A stretch of DNA of 64,000 nt from Hyphochytrium catenoides (Eukaryota > Sar > Hyphochytriomycetes > Hyphochytriales > Hyphochytriaceae). Below the pieces are notes generated by a model. It was not told the DNA's origin. It worked only from the letters and a program-made list of their open reading frames with translations, and made no database searches. The stretch lies in the NCBI GenBank assembly GCA_900088475.1, contig FLMG01003917.1, forward strand, positions 91,669 through 155,668, in the 5' to 3' direction. Made by a program: the position numbers and the translations under genes. Within the stretch, counting starts at the first letter, position 1. The number at the start of each line of letters is the position of its first letter. This document shows, piece after piece, positions 21,153 to 32,170 of this stretch.

Positions 21153-23956
21153 ATGATGTCTCCTCCCCCTCTAAGCGCAGATAGGATGGACGCCCTAGCG
21201 CCGCCTTCTGCTGACAGTTCTCCGGACAGCGTGACCGAACTCTCACGTATTATCGGCGATCTCAAGCTTAACGTCCAGAACATTAGTCGGCTAGTGAAAG
21301 AAGGAGGAAAGGATGAGCTCGAAGAGACGCCCAGTCAAGCTTCTCCGTGAGCCAAGCACTCTGTCTTTCTCTTCCTGTCTCTTTATAAATATGGGGTTTT
21401 GGCTTTGGCATCTCTTTAGCTTTTTGATGTCCTGCACGCTTCTCTTTCCTTAGCTGTCTTCCTCTGTACCAACTAAACGTACTCCTCACAGTCCTAGTAA
21501 CAGAAGAGTTAGACCAATTCAGGAGAATGGAGAGGAGGCCAAAGCTGCAGCGATGGAGCTTCAGCGCAGACTCATAGCCCACGAGGCGGAGATCGCCGCC
21601 CTTAGGAAGCAGGTAAAGAACGGGGAAAAGAGGAGAGAAGGAGGAGACGACGAATAGGGAAGAATGGGTGCCTGGGGATTTGGAGAGAGAAGAAGGGAGA
21701 GACCCCAATGTTCTACGTAGACAGCGCTATTGGTCCTTGGAATGTAGACCGAGCGATAGGCAAAGCGAGAACGGAGGCTAGGAAGTAGACACTGAGGCCA
21801 GTGTCTTCTGACTTCTTTGGAAAGAGCTGGGCTTGCAGGAGAAAGCGAGCTCAGGACTCCGGACTAACCCCTCTCTCGCATCCTCCTCTCCGTCGAGTAG
21901 GTAGCTGAGTTAGTAGCTGACAAGGAGAGAGACGAGGAGATATGTCGGCGGGCAGCAGAGTATAGCACCGGTAAGCTGCGAGAAGGTTAGGATAAACATT
22001 GAAGGAGACGAGTGTGCTCATAGCTTAGTGCAGCGGGTTTCGGGAGAGAGGAAGAACGCGTAAGGAGGTCTTGGTAGGACATATGGAGTATGGGTTAGTA
22101 GCGACAGGAGTTGCTGCCAACGGTGCTAGAAAGAGAGAGGGAAGAATGGGAATGTGAGAGCTGTACAGACCCACAAAAACGAACGGAGCGAAGGGGAGAC
22201 GAACAGGGACGGGAAACGGCCTTCACCAGGCTGCCAAAGGACCCATCAGGCTCGACTCAGTCCTCTTCCTTCAAACTATATCTTTCCCAATCGGTAGCGA
22301 AGAACGTGGCCAATGCTGTGCTCTATAGTCTCTTCAGCTATTGTGTCATGGGAAAGGTCTCGATCCTCCGCGAGTGGAAAGAAAGCGGAGTGCTGCCCAC
22401 AAGAGACGGACTTAAGCACTGGAAGCTAGATGCTAGGACGGTTCGCAATGATGTAGGCGCTAACGAGCCAATAGAGCTCTGCTCACCGTCTCCGTACAAT
22501 TCTTCTCACTTGTCCCTCCTCACGGCGGCGGATCATCTCTGGACACTACTTTGCTCTTTATTTATTGTTCCTACGTATGCTCTTCTCTTCCTTATGCCCT
22601 CCTCTTCATCGAGGAATTGACAAAGCTGCCTCTGCATGGAGGCAGAGGCGTTTCGGCCCTTTGGTCTTTTCTGTCTACCTTGCCCTTCTGTTGCCGGATG
22701 CTACTTCCAAAGTCCTATCTAAGGGTTTCTTTCCACGTGCACCTTAGCACTGAAGTGGTTTTCAGTCTAAATCTTCCGGCGCATGGCGCGTTGACCCTCC
22801 TCGCTAACGACCCGTCTTTCTCTTTTTATTTCTCTCACTCATCCTGCTGTCTATCTAGAACTCTTCCTCCTTGTTGCATGTGGCTGTGGACCAGTCTGTG
22901 GCACCGCAAAAGGCAAAAGAAGCGACCGTCCGCTTCCTAGTAGGAGATGTAGGGATAGATCCTAACATCACCGACATTGTAAGCTCTCTCCTTGGCCTCT
23001 GCCCTAACCCCCTCCGCTGCCTGCTTGGATGGCCTCTTTACTTGTTTAAGTCAAGATCCTTAGAGTTATGTCAGCCGGCGCTCTCTGACGGGTCTTAAGT
23101 TTCAGAGTATGACACGTAACACCATACAGCATCTGATGTCACCATGCTTTTCATTTTCTCTCTTCGTAATGGCAGTTTGGTCGAACTCCATTGCACGTTG
23201 CAGCCGTCAGGGGCCAAGATAGGGTAAGCTCTATGACTTTCCAAAGCCTGGGTCGACACAAATTACTCCCGAAGTTCCAGTGTCGCACCTGCTCTCTTCG
23301 CTCCTTGCTGCGAACCCACCACATCCATGCTCCCTCTCTCCCTTTTTATAATTTGACCTCACTCGCTGCAATTCTGTAGATGTGCGAGGTTCTGGTAGAA
23401 CTCGGAGCAGACGATGCGTTTACAGACAAAGCTGGCTTCACTCCTCTCTCCTTGGCTCTCTCTCTCTCTAACCCACCGGCAGACGTGGTTGAGTTCTTGA
23501 CCAATTGTCTTCAGAAGAGAAACAGTAAGCCGCGAGAGGAACCTTCTCCTGAGCCAGGCACGTCTGGCCAAGAAGAGTCATTCCGCAAGGTACTTTACCT
23601 GTTAAGCCTTAAGAACACCTTTCTCTTGGGGAAAGATGGGGTTGCTTTCCCTTTCGAACAGGCCTGATATATCCATGGGCTGCGCTCAAGGACCGTCCTC
23701 TTCATCTCTTGTCGTCGCCGCGTTTGCTCCCTGTGGCTATGCTTCGCTTGTGTTTATCTCGGTCCTTAGATGGTTACTCACTCTTTCTTGATTTACCCTG
23801 TTTAAGCTGGATGAGAGTGGCTTGGCCTGCCTGACTGAGTTGCGAAGGTGGAAGAGGTTTGTTCGTCCAAACCTGCAGCAAAGATTCGAACGCTCAGTAG
23901 ACCAGATGATGGTGGAAGTATCAGAAGGTGATGTCTCGCAACCTCTTACAACCTAG
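21153..23956 (+). CDS. Ankyrin-repeat protein with N-terminal coiled coil
   Basis: Eight exons (21153-21346, 21492-21612, 21901-21970, 22250-22452, 22859-22978, 23176-23223, 23380-23589, 23807-23956) join in phase to about 371 residues. The first part is Pro/Ser-rich, then a charged helix (residues about 65-125, heptad-like AAAMELQRRLIAHEAEIAALR) suggests a coiled coil. About three ankyrin repeats follow: GKVSILREWKESG, then LLHVAVDQS, FGRTPLHVAAVRG and the complete repeat with VLVELGADDAFTDKAGFTPL. Ankyrin repeats mediate protein binding; no catalytic domain is seen. The acceptor of the last exon is TTAAG, and the stop follows closely before the next exon-like stretch, so the 3' end is the weakest part: the gene may continue into the unidentified exons downstream through a splice I could not resolve. 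The start could also be the second Met (21156). Confidence 0.7.
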
Positions 23957-23965
23957 CTTTAGGTT

Positions 23966-26241
23966 ATGCGACGCTGCAACGCGTGGTATAAGAAGGCCGC
24001 AGCCTTGGAAGTGTTTCATAGTCTTGCATCCGCTTCTCGTTTATCTAGAGACCTTCTAAGTGGAGTGGGAGTGAGAGTGAGGAAGGACCTGACAACGTCT
24101 AACCTGTGGCAGGTCATGTTGACCTCTGTTCCTCCTTCTCGCGCCACCTTGGGAGAGAAGTAATTGAGGGATCCTCTCTTGCTAGCCCTGCCGTCCTGTT
24201 TCCTGATGAAGCTCTGTCGAACGCTGAGTTCGTAGCGGTAAAGCCTTGTCTCTTCCTTACTTGCTCAACCGGACTGTGAACTCGAAAGCAATCTTTATGA
24301 TCTGAGAAGCTACTCTGCTTGCTTGCCTTGATGGCGCCCCATACGTTCGACCAATGCCGCTTCTATCTCCCCTTAGGCTGTGAAAGCTCTGGCCCTCCGA
24401 CTGGGAAAGGAGCTCGGGCGCGAGAGGACAGACAGTCAAGGGCGCATTGTCACCTGGAGACAATTCCTCCGCAGTCTTATGCAGACAATCCTGGTAGACA
24501 ATAGATTGACTTTTTCTAGTTCTTTGCTTTCTTTGGGACGGTCCTCCGACCTGCCTAGTTCCAACTTCGTGGCGGAAGCACTTCCAACAACTCTTGTTAA
24601 TGCATCCCTGGCCTGTTCACTGTTTCCTTTAACATTGTTTCCCTGCCTTAGTCTCTCTTTCTAACCTTCGTTCTCATAAGGCGAGGGAGTCAGGGCCCGT
24701 CAGTCCGGCCCGTTGGCCACTCTCCTCGTCTACTGCGGCTTCCTCTTGGAGCACAGAAAGGAGAGGATGGCATTATGCATTGCTCCTGGTCGGTGTGCCA
24801 GTGCTGCCTCCTGGCATTATCTTTGCCACCGAAGAAAAGAATAAGTTACGGACTACCGAGGACCTAGCTCATATATTTGTCATCTCCAGTAAAGTCAAGA
24901 TAGGAAAAGAGGTAGCTGACCCTGGCCCCCTTAGGACTGTCAATGTCGTCCGCATTTTCGTCAAGTTTCCTACCTATGTCCCCGCCGACTTCATCATCTT
25001 TCTCTCAAACCTTCAAGCACGTTTTCGCACTGATCTATCGTTAGTCGAGTGGTCGACTTGTGATCTTATGCATTCTCCGTCCTCCTTCCTTCGCGGGCTA
25101 GGACTTTGTGGTCGTCACTTATGAATCAGAAGCCAGACTGATCACCTTAGGTAAGTGACAGAAAAGGTAGTGGAAGTTAAGAGAGAGAGAGAGAGTAAAA
25201 GAGACAGATGACGCTAGCTAAACGAAAAGAACTCAATTGTTAAGGTAGAGGATAGCTCAAGGCGCGGTTTATGCTACTGCACGGTATGAAGGCACATTGT
25301 CTCTTTAACTCTCAGCTCTCATCATTCTTTCCACCCTGCCGTTAATGCCTCCTTTAATAGATCGTCCCCTTTCCGAGAATGCCAAGCCAGACACCGAGCT
25401 CTCTCTGTTTCTCCCTAACAGCAACATTGTGCCGCACTTTAAGACTAAGACCATCTGGGAGCGAGAGCCCGGGAACAAGTTCGAGCAGAAGAGCGACGAA
25501 CAGGAATACTTTCAAGACTTTCAGTTCCTACCTCCTGAGAGTGATTGCGAGGTGGCGGCTAAGGTTGGGCCCTTCAAGTCTTCTCAGGCTGCCAGGAAGT
25601 TCCTCAACCGATGGAAGTTGCTATGCAAAGAGGCCTTTCAAAAGAAAGTGTATGTCGCAATACGTAGGGGCTGACTCTCTTGTTTGCCCACATGCCCATT
25701 CCGCCCATTTTCCCTTTTTGCCTCGTGTCTGCTTCTAGCTTCAGCCACTTGTGTCTTCCCTCTATTGCATTTCAAGCCCTTGGGATGGGCATAGGACTCC
25801 AGTGACTTACTTTACCCTGCTCCTTCGTCGTGTCGACAGCTGCGGTGAGTCGAGTCCAGCGTGCAAGGTCTATTGTCCACAGAAACTTGGAGAGTTCCCG
25901 GTATTTATCCCTCTGCCCTGCTCCAAATGCGTTGCTTCACTATATCATTGGACACCAGAAGCTGTCATATCTTCAGGGAATCTGTCCTCTGCTTCTCTCT
26001 TACCACCCCTTTCTTACCCTTACTATCATGCAGTGCGTGTCAGATATGGTTCGCCTTGGTTCGAGTCTAGCTCAGCAGGAGCTGGGTAAGGCGACATTTT
26101 TGAAGACATTGAAGTCCAGACCTCAATTGGAGAGGAAAAAGAATGACTACCATAGAAAACTACCCTGGCCAGGTCTGCCTTCGGCCCCTGCAGGACCCAT
26201 TCGCAATTTTAAATATTGTCTTGCCGTTGCTGCATTGTTAG
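23966..26241 (+). CDS. Unidentified multi-exon gene (or continuation of the ankyrin gene)
   Basis: No family was recognised. Several stretches look coding by codon pattern and splice borders: about 23966-24113 (ending at GTCATG), a stretch ending at a GTAAAG donor near 24239, one starting after a CCTTAG acceptor near 24379 (AVKALALRLGKELGRE onward), a short exon at about 25102-25150 with a GTAAGT donor (FVVVTYESEARLITL), about 25345-25652 (ending in LCKEAFQKK before GTGTATG), one from about 25841, and a tail with PGQVCLRPLQDPFAIL ending at TAG 26239-26241. Phases between these pieces were not all reconciled, so coordinates are approximate and more than one gene may be involved. The first piece begins only about 10 bases after the ankyrin stop, too short for an intron here, which is why the relation to the ankyrin gene is left open. 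Confidence 0.35.
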
Positions 26242-26663
26242 CTCTTCGGCAGTATCGTCCCTCTTCCTCTCATGGTGTTGCAGCTTCAAGATAGCTTTCG
26301 GTGGTGCCGATCCCTTGCTCTATAGACTCATGCATCGCCTGCCTCTTCACCTGCATAGGTTCACCCTTAACGCGCAACTCTGCGTTGTTTCCACGCACGC
26401 GGACCGACCAAGACAAAGCCGATATTGATAAAGACTCTGTCCGCAGAGCCATCAACTTCAGCACGGATTGAGAGATCGAGCCATCGCTGCACCGGCGCGG
26501 TAGAAACAACATGGACGCAGGCAGCTTGCCGAGCTCCTCGATGGAGGATGACCGATGATGGAGGATGAGACTTCACAGAGGGCTTGTTGCAGGCAATGTG
26601 GACACTGACGGGAGCTTCCCGGCCAAGACTATGTCCTGTCCTGGCCACAATATTTCCAGGACT

Positions 26664-27681
26664 TCAGTCAATCGGCTTTACGTACTTCTCATAGCTCGCC
26701 AGCAGTTCATTTTCTTTGGCTTGCATCAGGGCGTAATCATCATCGTGGTCATGAGTGTACCTGGCGAGACCAAACTGTTAGAGGACCACATTGAAAGGAT
26801 CATGCAAACCTCGTTGACAGAAGGTGCAGCGGGCGCCCCGAGGTTGCCTAAAGCTAGAGCATCAGCAGCCATCTTAAAGGTGTTAATGCATCCGTCGGTC
26901 CGAAGGCCTAACTCTTGACCGCTTGGCGCATAGACAGTCTCTAATTTATCTTCTTATTCATTATCAGCCATCCAAATGCTCGTCCTGGTCTTTCTCGACC
27001 TCTCGATCTCCCTCGTTCTTGTCTGGCATATCTTAAGTTTCATTCTCCTTTTCTCTTTCTCTCTCTCTCTCGCGCATAGCAAATCTTGTCAAAAACTTAC
27101 CCGATCAGATGGCAGAGGCTGTGTGCGAGAAGCACAGGCATGTGCTTCGCCAAAGGTGTCTGAGTTTCCTCGCAGTATTCTACAATGTAGGGCATGCCAA
27201 AGTAAACCTCTCCCAAGTAGCGCATCTGTGCCTTTGGAGTCGGTTTGATGATCCCTGGACTGCTAACCTGGTGCGATGACCGTAGGGAAGAAGGTCATCA
27301 GCACAGGGATCGGAGAGAAACGAAGGGAGAGGTTGACATACCTCAACGAAGGGGTAGGAGAGGACATCTGTGGGTCTATCAACTCCTCGATCACGTCGAT
27401 TGAGCTCCTGGATCTTCTCGTTACTGGTCATCCGCAAGTTGAGCTCCCTGTCTGGGCTGTTAGATGTTGCACCACGAAGGACAGGACGCCAACCTCGGCT
27501 TACCATTTGCTCAGACCCAAGCACTTTAGCATGGCATTTCCTTGATTTCGAAGAAGCTTCATTGGGTAGATCCCCAGCAGGCTTTTCCGACAAATCACCA
27601 AAGCTCCCATTCCTCCGGTTCGGCTAGAGCTCTCGTCACTGCAGGATCAAAGCCAAGAGATGCATCTCGACTAGAAGCCAT
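26664..27681 (-). CDS. YBEY: YbeY-family endoribonuclease
   Basis: Four exons (27681-27599, 27456-27342, 27267-27101, 26760-26664) join in phase to about 153 residues, the normal YbeY length. YbeY is a zinc-dependent single-strand endoribonuclease for 16S-type rRNA maturation in bacteria, mitochondria and plastids. The family signatures are IQELNRRDRGVDRPTDVLSYPF in parts (LN, then R-G-x-D-x-P-TDVLSYP), YLGEVYFG (bacterial LGDI equivalent), and the zinc motif H-x3-H-x5-H as HSLCHLIGYTH, with the last His across the exon 3/4 junction. The Asp/His-rich HDHDDDYALM follows. The ATG at 27681 is the only upstream Met that keeps phase and has a donor (GTGATT). The N-terminus (MASSRDASLGF) is not a clear targeting peptide, so organelle location is inferred only from the family. 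It converges with the unidentified exons on the plus strand. Confidence 0.9.
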
Positions 27682-27914
27682 GATGATGCGACTGCACTTT
27701 GAGCTCTGCCATCACCGCCGATCCGCAATAGGAAATCTGCAGAATTCACCAGCAGATCGACGAGAAGAACGCAATGACGCTGCTGTTGTAGTAAGCTCTG
27801 TCGCACTGTACGACGCTGTGCTCCGAAGGCGGTTAGCGGCTCAATAGGTGAGAGGATGATGAAAAGCCGAAGTCGAGAACGAGAAGGAGGCAGCTCTTTC
27901 TTCTTCAAAGATCT

Positions 27915-28046
27915 AGAGCTTCATTGTGATAATGTTGAGTTCACATAGAGCTTCGGCGTGATAATGTTGAGCTCACATAGAGCTTCAGATAGTGTTAATG
28001 TTAAGCTCGCATAGAGCTTCAGGGTGATGATAACGTTGAGCTCTGG
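27915..28046. repeat. 32-34 base tandem repeat, about four copies
   Basis: Units begin AGAGCTTC at 27915, 27947, 27979 and 28013 (spacings 32, 32, 34) and share GTGATAATGTTGAGCTCACAT with point changes; the fourth copy is partial and degenerate. It sits just upstream of the YbeY start, on the promoter side of that gene. Confidence 0.85.
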
Positions 28047-30284
28047 CCGTCGTCAGCATTGTTGTTCACTTCTTCTTTTGCCCGCGAAGAATGATAATAT
28101 TTATGCCAAGAAGACAACAACACCAAGCACAAGCTAAGGCTTACTCTGCTGCTGCCAGCGAGCTACGAGCCTGCTAATTATTATTGTTTTGATGATATTA
28201 TAGCGTCGCATTGTCGTGGGCTGTCGTCAGGGGTGTTCTCATGATGCACGGCCATCATGGTTAGATAGAGGCAGGCAAGGGATGATGATTGAACACTCAC
28301 AATAATATAATAAGAAAGGCTAGCTCTAGGCAGTCATCAGCAACATATAGCATCCTCCTGACTCCCTCCTTCCTCTCCTTCGTAACAAATAAATGACGAA
28401 CAACTACGACGGTTATGATGGTCTGCAGGGTAGTATACGACGTAGAGGAGGAGTAGGGATCGGCAGCAGCTGAGGATGAGGATTCTTTTTTGCCATCAGT
28501 CCCTAAGTGGTACACTGCACCTTGAAGAACTCTTCACGTTAGAAGCACCAACAACTATTAGTTACTCCTCCGTCCTCACCCTACTCCTGTGACTGATGAT
28601 GATGTCACAGAGTTGTTAATTGCCTCTTCTTATGCCTTTATTATAATACAAGCAGAAGAGAGGACCGACATTATTTTGCGCCTCGTGAGCGTAGTCTATG
28701 CTACTCCCTCTTTGTTACCATTGGTGACGACGACCGACGACTCCTCCTCGTTATTAGCCATCAATAGCTCCTACTACTAATAGCCTGACGTCCATTCTCT
28801 GGGTGATGGAGAGGGTTTAACTCCAGGTCTAAATGGTGATGATGATGCATTATGGTGATGACACTGCAGATGACCGACGGCACTACTACTCCTATCGCGG
28901 AAAAGGCTAACAATTCTCCTCCGCCCTAGTGACTACTCTGTCTTCACTTACTTGATAGCCAGGAAGAAGTATCGTCACCAAATAGATGGACAGAAGCAAC
29001 CAGCAACAACAGCACGAGCTTTCTCAGTCCAGCCTCTTTTCAGTCTTACTATTCGCTCTCATTCTATATAAGGATATCGCTGGCTTACAAGCATGGACAA
29101 GTACCAGTTGAAGGGAAGCAGCAATAATATTCCTTCCCCTCTCGCTCCCTCCAGTGTGCTGACCCATTACTTTTCTACCCCAGCAAGGTTTCTTCTTCAC
29201 TCTTCTTCTACTCTTGCCATCACGACCTGCTCTTCCGGCTCTGTAGAATGTTATGCTGCCAATGAGCTGCTGGAGGTGGTCGTCTACGCCCATCATCGTC
29301 TTTTCTTATCACTCTTTTGGGAATGGAAGCAGGAGTATAGAGTTCCTGTGCGGAAGGCCTTCTTCGGAGGGCCATGCAAGAAGAGACAAGCTTAAGAGGA
29401 GTCATTGGACCCCGCTCCCTGTCGTTAGACTTGGTCCTCCAAATCCGGACTTTTACGATGCTTCTTCATGATGATACGCATAGTAGAGTCGTTCCCCGAC
29501 CAGCCCGGCCCTTGCGTCGTTGTTGGTACTACCGCACCAAGAAACTAATAAGAACAGTTATCCTTGTCGTCACAACCTCCTCGATCTTCCTTTCCATTTG
29601 GTTGTTGACGTCGTCCTGGCCCATCTTCGTTTTCTTCGCCTTCCCTCAGCCACCGTCACAAATGTTACAGATCATCAAGCATAAAGAGTGCACATTAACC
29701 TCTTCTTCTTGTGTGGATGTCTCCTCCCATGATGGTCTGCTAACAGCATGCTATTGGAGGAAGAAGCGTGGGTCTGATGATCAACCATGTAACGCCTGAC
29801 TGATGAGAATGAACGTAAGATATGCCTTGATGAGCACCAGCTTCAAACCATCTACTCCGGAATATAAGAAGGCCCTCCTAGAAGAACCTCAACGGTAGAA
29901 CATGCGCACTCTGACAGCCTTCCCATCGCTCCTCAATGTTAACACCATTTGCGTCTAGTTCCTCGAGGTTAAAAGCCTCCATGAGATGAATCCTCTTCCT
30001 CTTCTTCCCAGCCTATTCTTCTTCTTCTAGCGCCATCATGGACTCTTCTGTCACCCAACAGCAGCTGCTCCTAGCCATTCCTCGCCCTTTAGTAATTCTT
30101 TCTTTCACACGCACTTCTGATCTTCATTAGGCCTTGCTTCGACGACAGCGAAGTAAAAAGAGCTTGGGAAGAGAGAAAGAGTCGTCGGATCAAGCATGCA
30201 TCATTCTAGGAACAAAAAAGAGGATGAAGGAAGAGGAGAGGGTATGGTTAGGCAGTTGAGGAGATCCGATCCGTCAGTCGAGAG

Positions 30285-30292
30285 AGAGAGAG

Positions 30293-30345
<53 letters not shown>
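30285..30345. repeat. GA microsatellite
   Basis: (GA)n of about 60 bases on the plus strand, with one GGAGG interruption near its start. Confidence 0.95.
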
Positions 30346-30347
<2 letters not shown>

Positions 30348-32170
30348 AAAGATCAAGGGTAACGACACCTAGCACAGAAGGTTTGTAAGGTAAGGAAGAG
30401 AAAAGATCTTCACCAAAGTAAGGAAGAGACAGCGCCAACCAAGAACGGGCAACTCAGCTGCCTAATAATAAGGGATTCTCTACTAACAATACATCCCCTA
30501 CTTCTCCAAATAGGATCTATGGGCAAACGCATTGATTCCTCTCCTCTGTCTCGACCCTGTCCGCCCATTCCTCTCCCTCTTCTTTACTTTAATCCTTTGA
30601 ATATCTCACCAAAGTATCCTGCCGCACAAATCTTAAGGAAGAGTTCGCTCTGTCTCAACATCCAGGTCCACCTTGAAGCTGGAGAATGTGGGGTCCCATC
30701 CTTTGTACCAGTGGCCCAGTCCCGCCAACTGGCCTGCTTTCCCCTAACATGTGCTCCTACAAACGCCAGACCAACGAAGAACAGCCAATCATAGGGAAGA
30801 GCTTTATGTGCCTTTTATGATCAGCGTACATCTTCTATTCGGCGTCAATAAACTCCTCATTAATGACAATAGGATCCGGAATAACGGTTTGAGGATTCGA
30901 GATCCAGCCTATAAAGGGAGCAGCTTTACACATTGTTATTTTTAGGTTCGAATAAAGAGTATAAAAAACCAGTGACAAGACTTTTGTAACAGGGCATCCA
31001 TGTCAGGGCCACCAGAAAGAAACGCACCCGTTTCTTCAATCAAAGATCAACATAGAATCAACAAATGGGAAATAAACCTCCTATTTCCTTTAATGCCAGA
31101 ACAATAAAATAGGGCGTTAGCCAATCAATAACTAAATTTAATGCTTACTTTAATAGACTTAGTGCGAGCTGTGTTTTCTGCCCTGGCTGTGGTGTGAGGT
31201 GTGGGGCCGGTGTCGTTTCCCTCTCCTGTCTCTGTACGTGCGTCAGCAGCCGCTAGCCTAACCTTCTTCCGCCGTCTGTCACTCCTGCTGCTGCTCTCTT
31301 CCCTCATCATCAGCGGCACACCAGCCAGCAACCAGCAGCCCACCAGCGAGCAGAGGTTAGAGGCACCACCACAATCACCACAGCGGGGCGAGCTTCTTAG
31401 ACGCTGCTGTGGTAGGGGCGAGGCTGCAGGGAGAGCAGCTCTTCTCAGCTCATCGTTTGAGGGATTAACACGGCTGCCCACAGCAAGCAAGCAGACAACT
31501 AGTTTTGTTGCTCGCTTTCATCCTGCTAACTGGACGAAGGAGGACGAGTAGATTTTACTCCTCTTTCTTCCTGCCGCGCCTTCTTAGCAGAGCTCTCAAG
31601 TTTCGGTGAAGCTTGCATTTTTGCCGGTATGTGCTGGTGCTCCTCCAGTAGTACCGGCCCAACTGTCATACTAGGGAGAGGAGAGTACCAGGGCACACTC
31701 AGCAGCAATGCTAGGACTTAGCCTTGCCTGACGATAACAGTTTTATTGGCCATCCGTCAGTCCTCCTCCTCATACGTCACCATCCTGCCAACAGGAACAG
31801 TAGATACCATACAAAGACTGTCTACCACTTTAATCCCTATCGTGGCAGCAAGAGCCTTCTTTTTTGGGAATATACAAGCCCAGTCTCTTTCAGCGGCGAG
31901 CCTGCACTAAATCTGCTTTTTGCCAGCGGTCCACGCTGCTGACGGGCTCCTCTGGTCTGTCCTCTTTGGCAACACCTCTTAATAGCGTTCTTATACGGTG
32001 ATCTGTGTCTGCGTGAAGAGGAAACTATAGGAAAGGGCGAGAAATGGGTCGCTGGTTGCTGCTAGCAGATTTTGTCAGTTCCTTATTGCTGCGCTGCAGA
32101 TTTGAAAGCTAGCGGGCAGAGGACTAAGGAAGGAAGAGTCTCATTCTCAGACTCTATCACCTTCGATAGT

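Larger units (their letters stand above)
27682..32170. other. About 4.5 kb without a recognised gene
   Basis: No family resemblance was found on either strand. The region carries a 32-base tandem repeat near 27.9-28.05 kb, abundant GATGAT/ACTACT and CCTCCT-type triplet-rich DNA (28.4-30.1 kb) and a GA microsatellite near 30.3 kb. Open stretches such as 29374-29799 and 31201-31551 (plus) lack splice or motif support. The first exon(s) of the hybrid kinase could lie in the last few hundred bases, because an acceptor-like CTGCAG precedes its open frame at about 32099. Confidence 0.5.

Noticed and set aside
22111-22620. 169-codon plus-strand frame taken as one exon
   Set aside because: Only 22250-22452 is needed; that part gives an ankyrin-like helix pair and phases with its neighbours, while the rest has no ankyrin resemblance.
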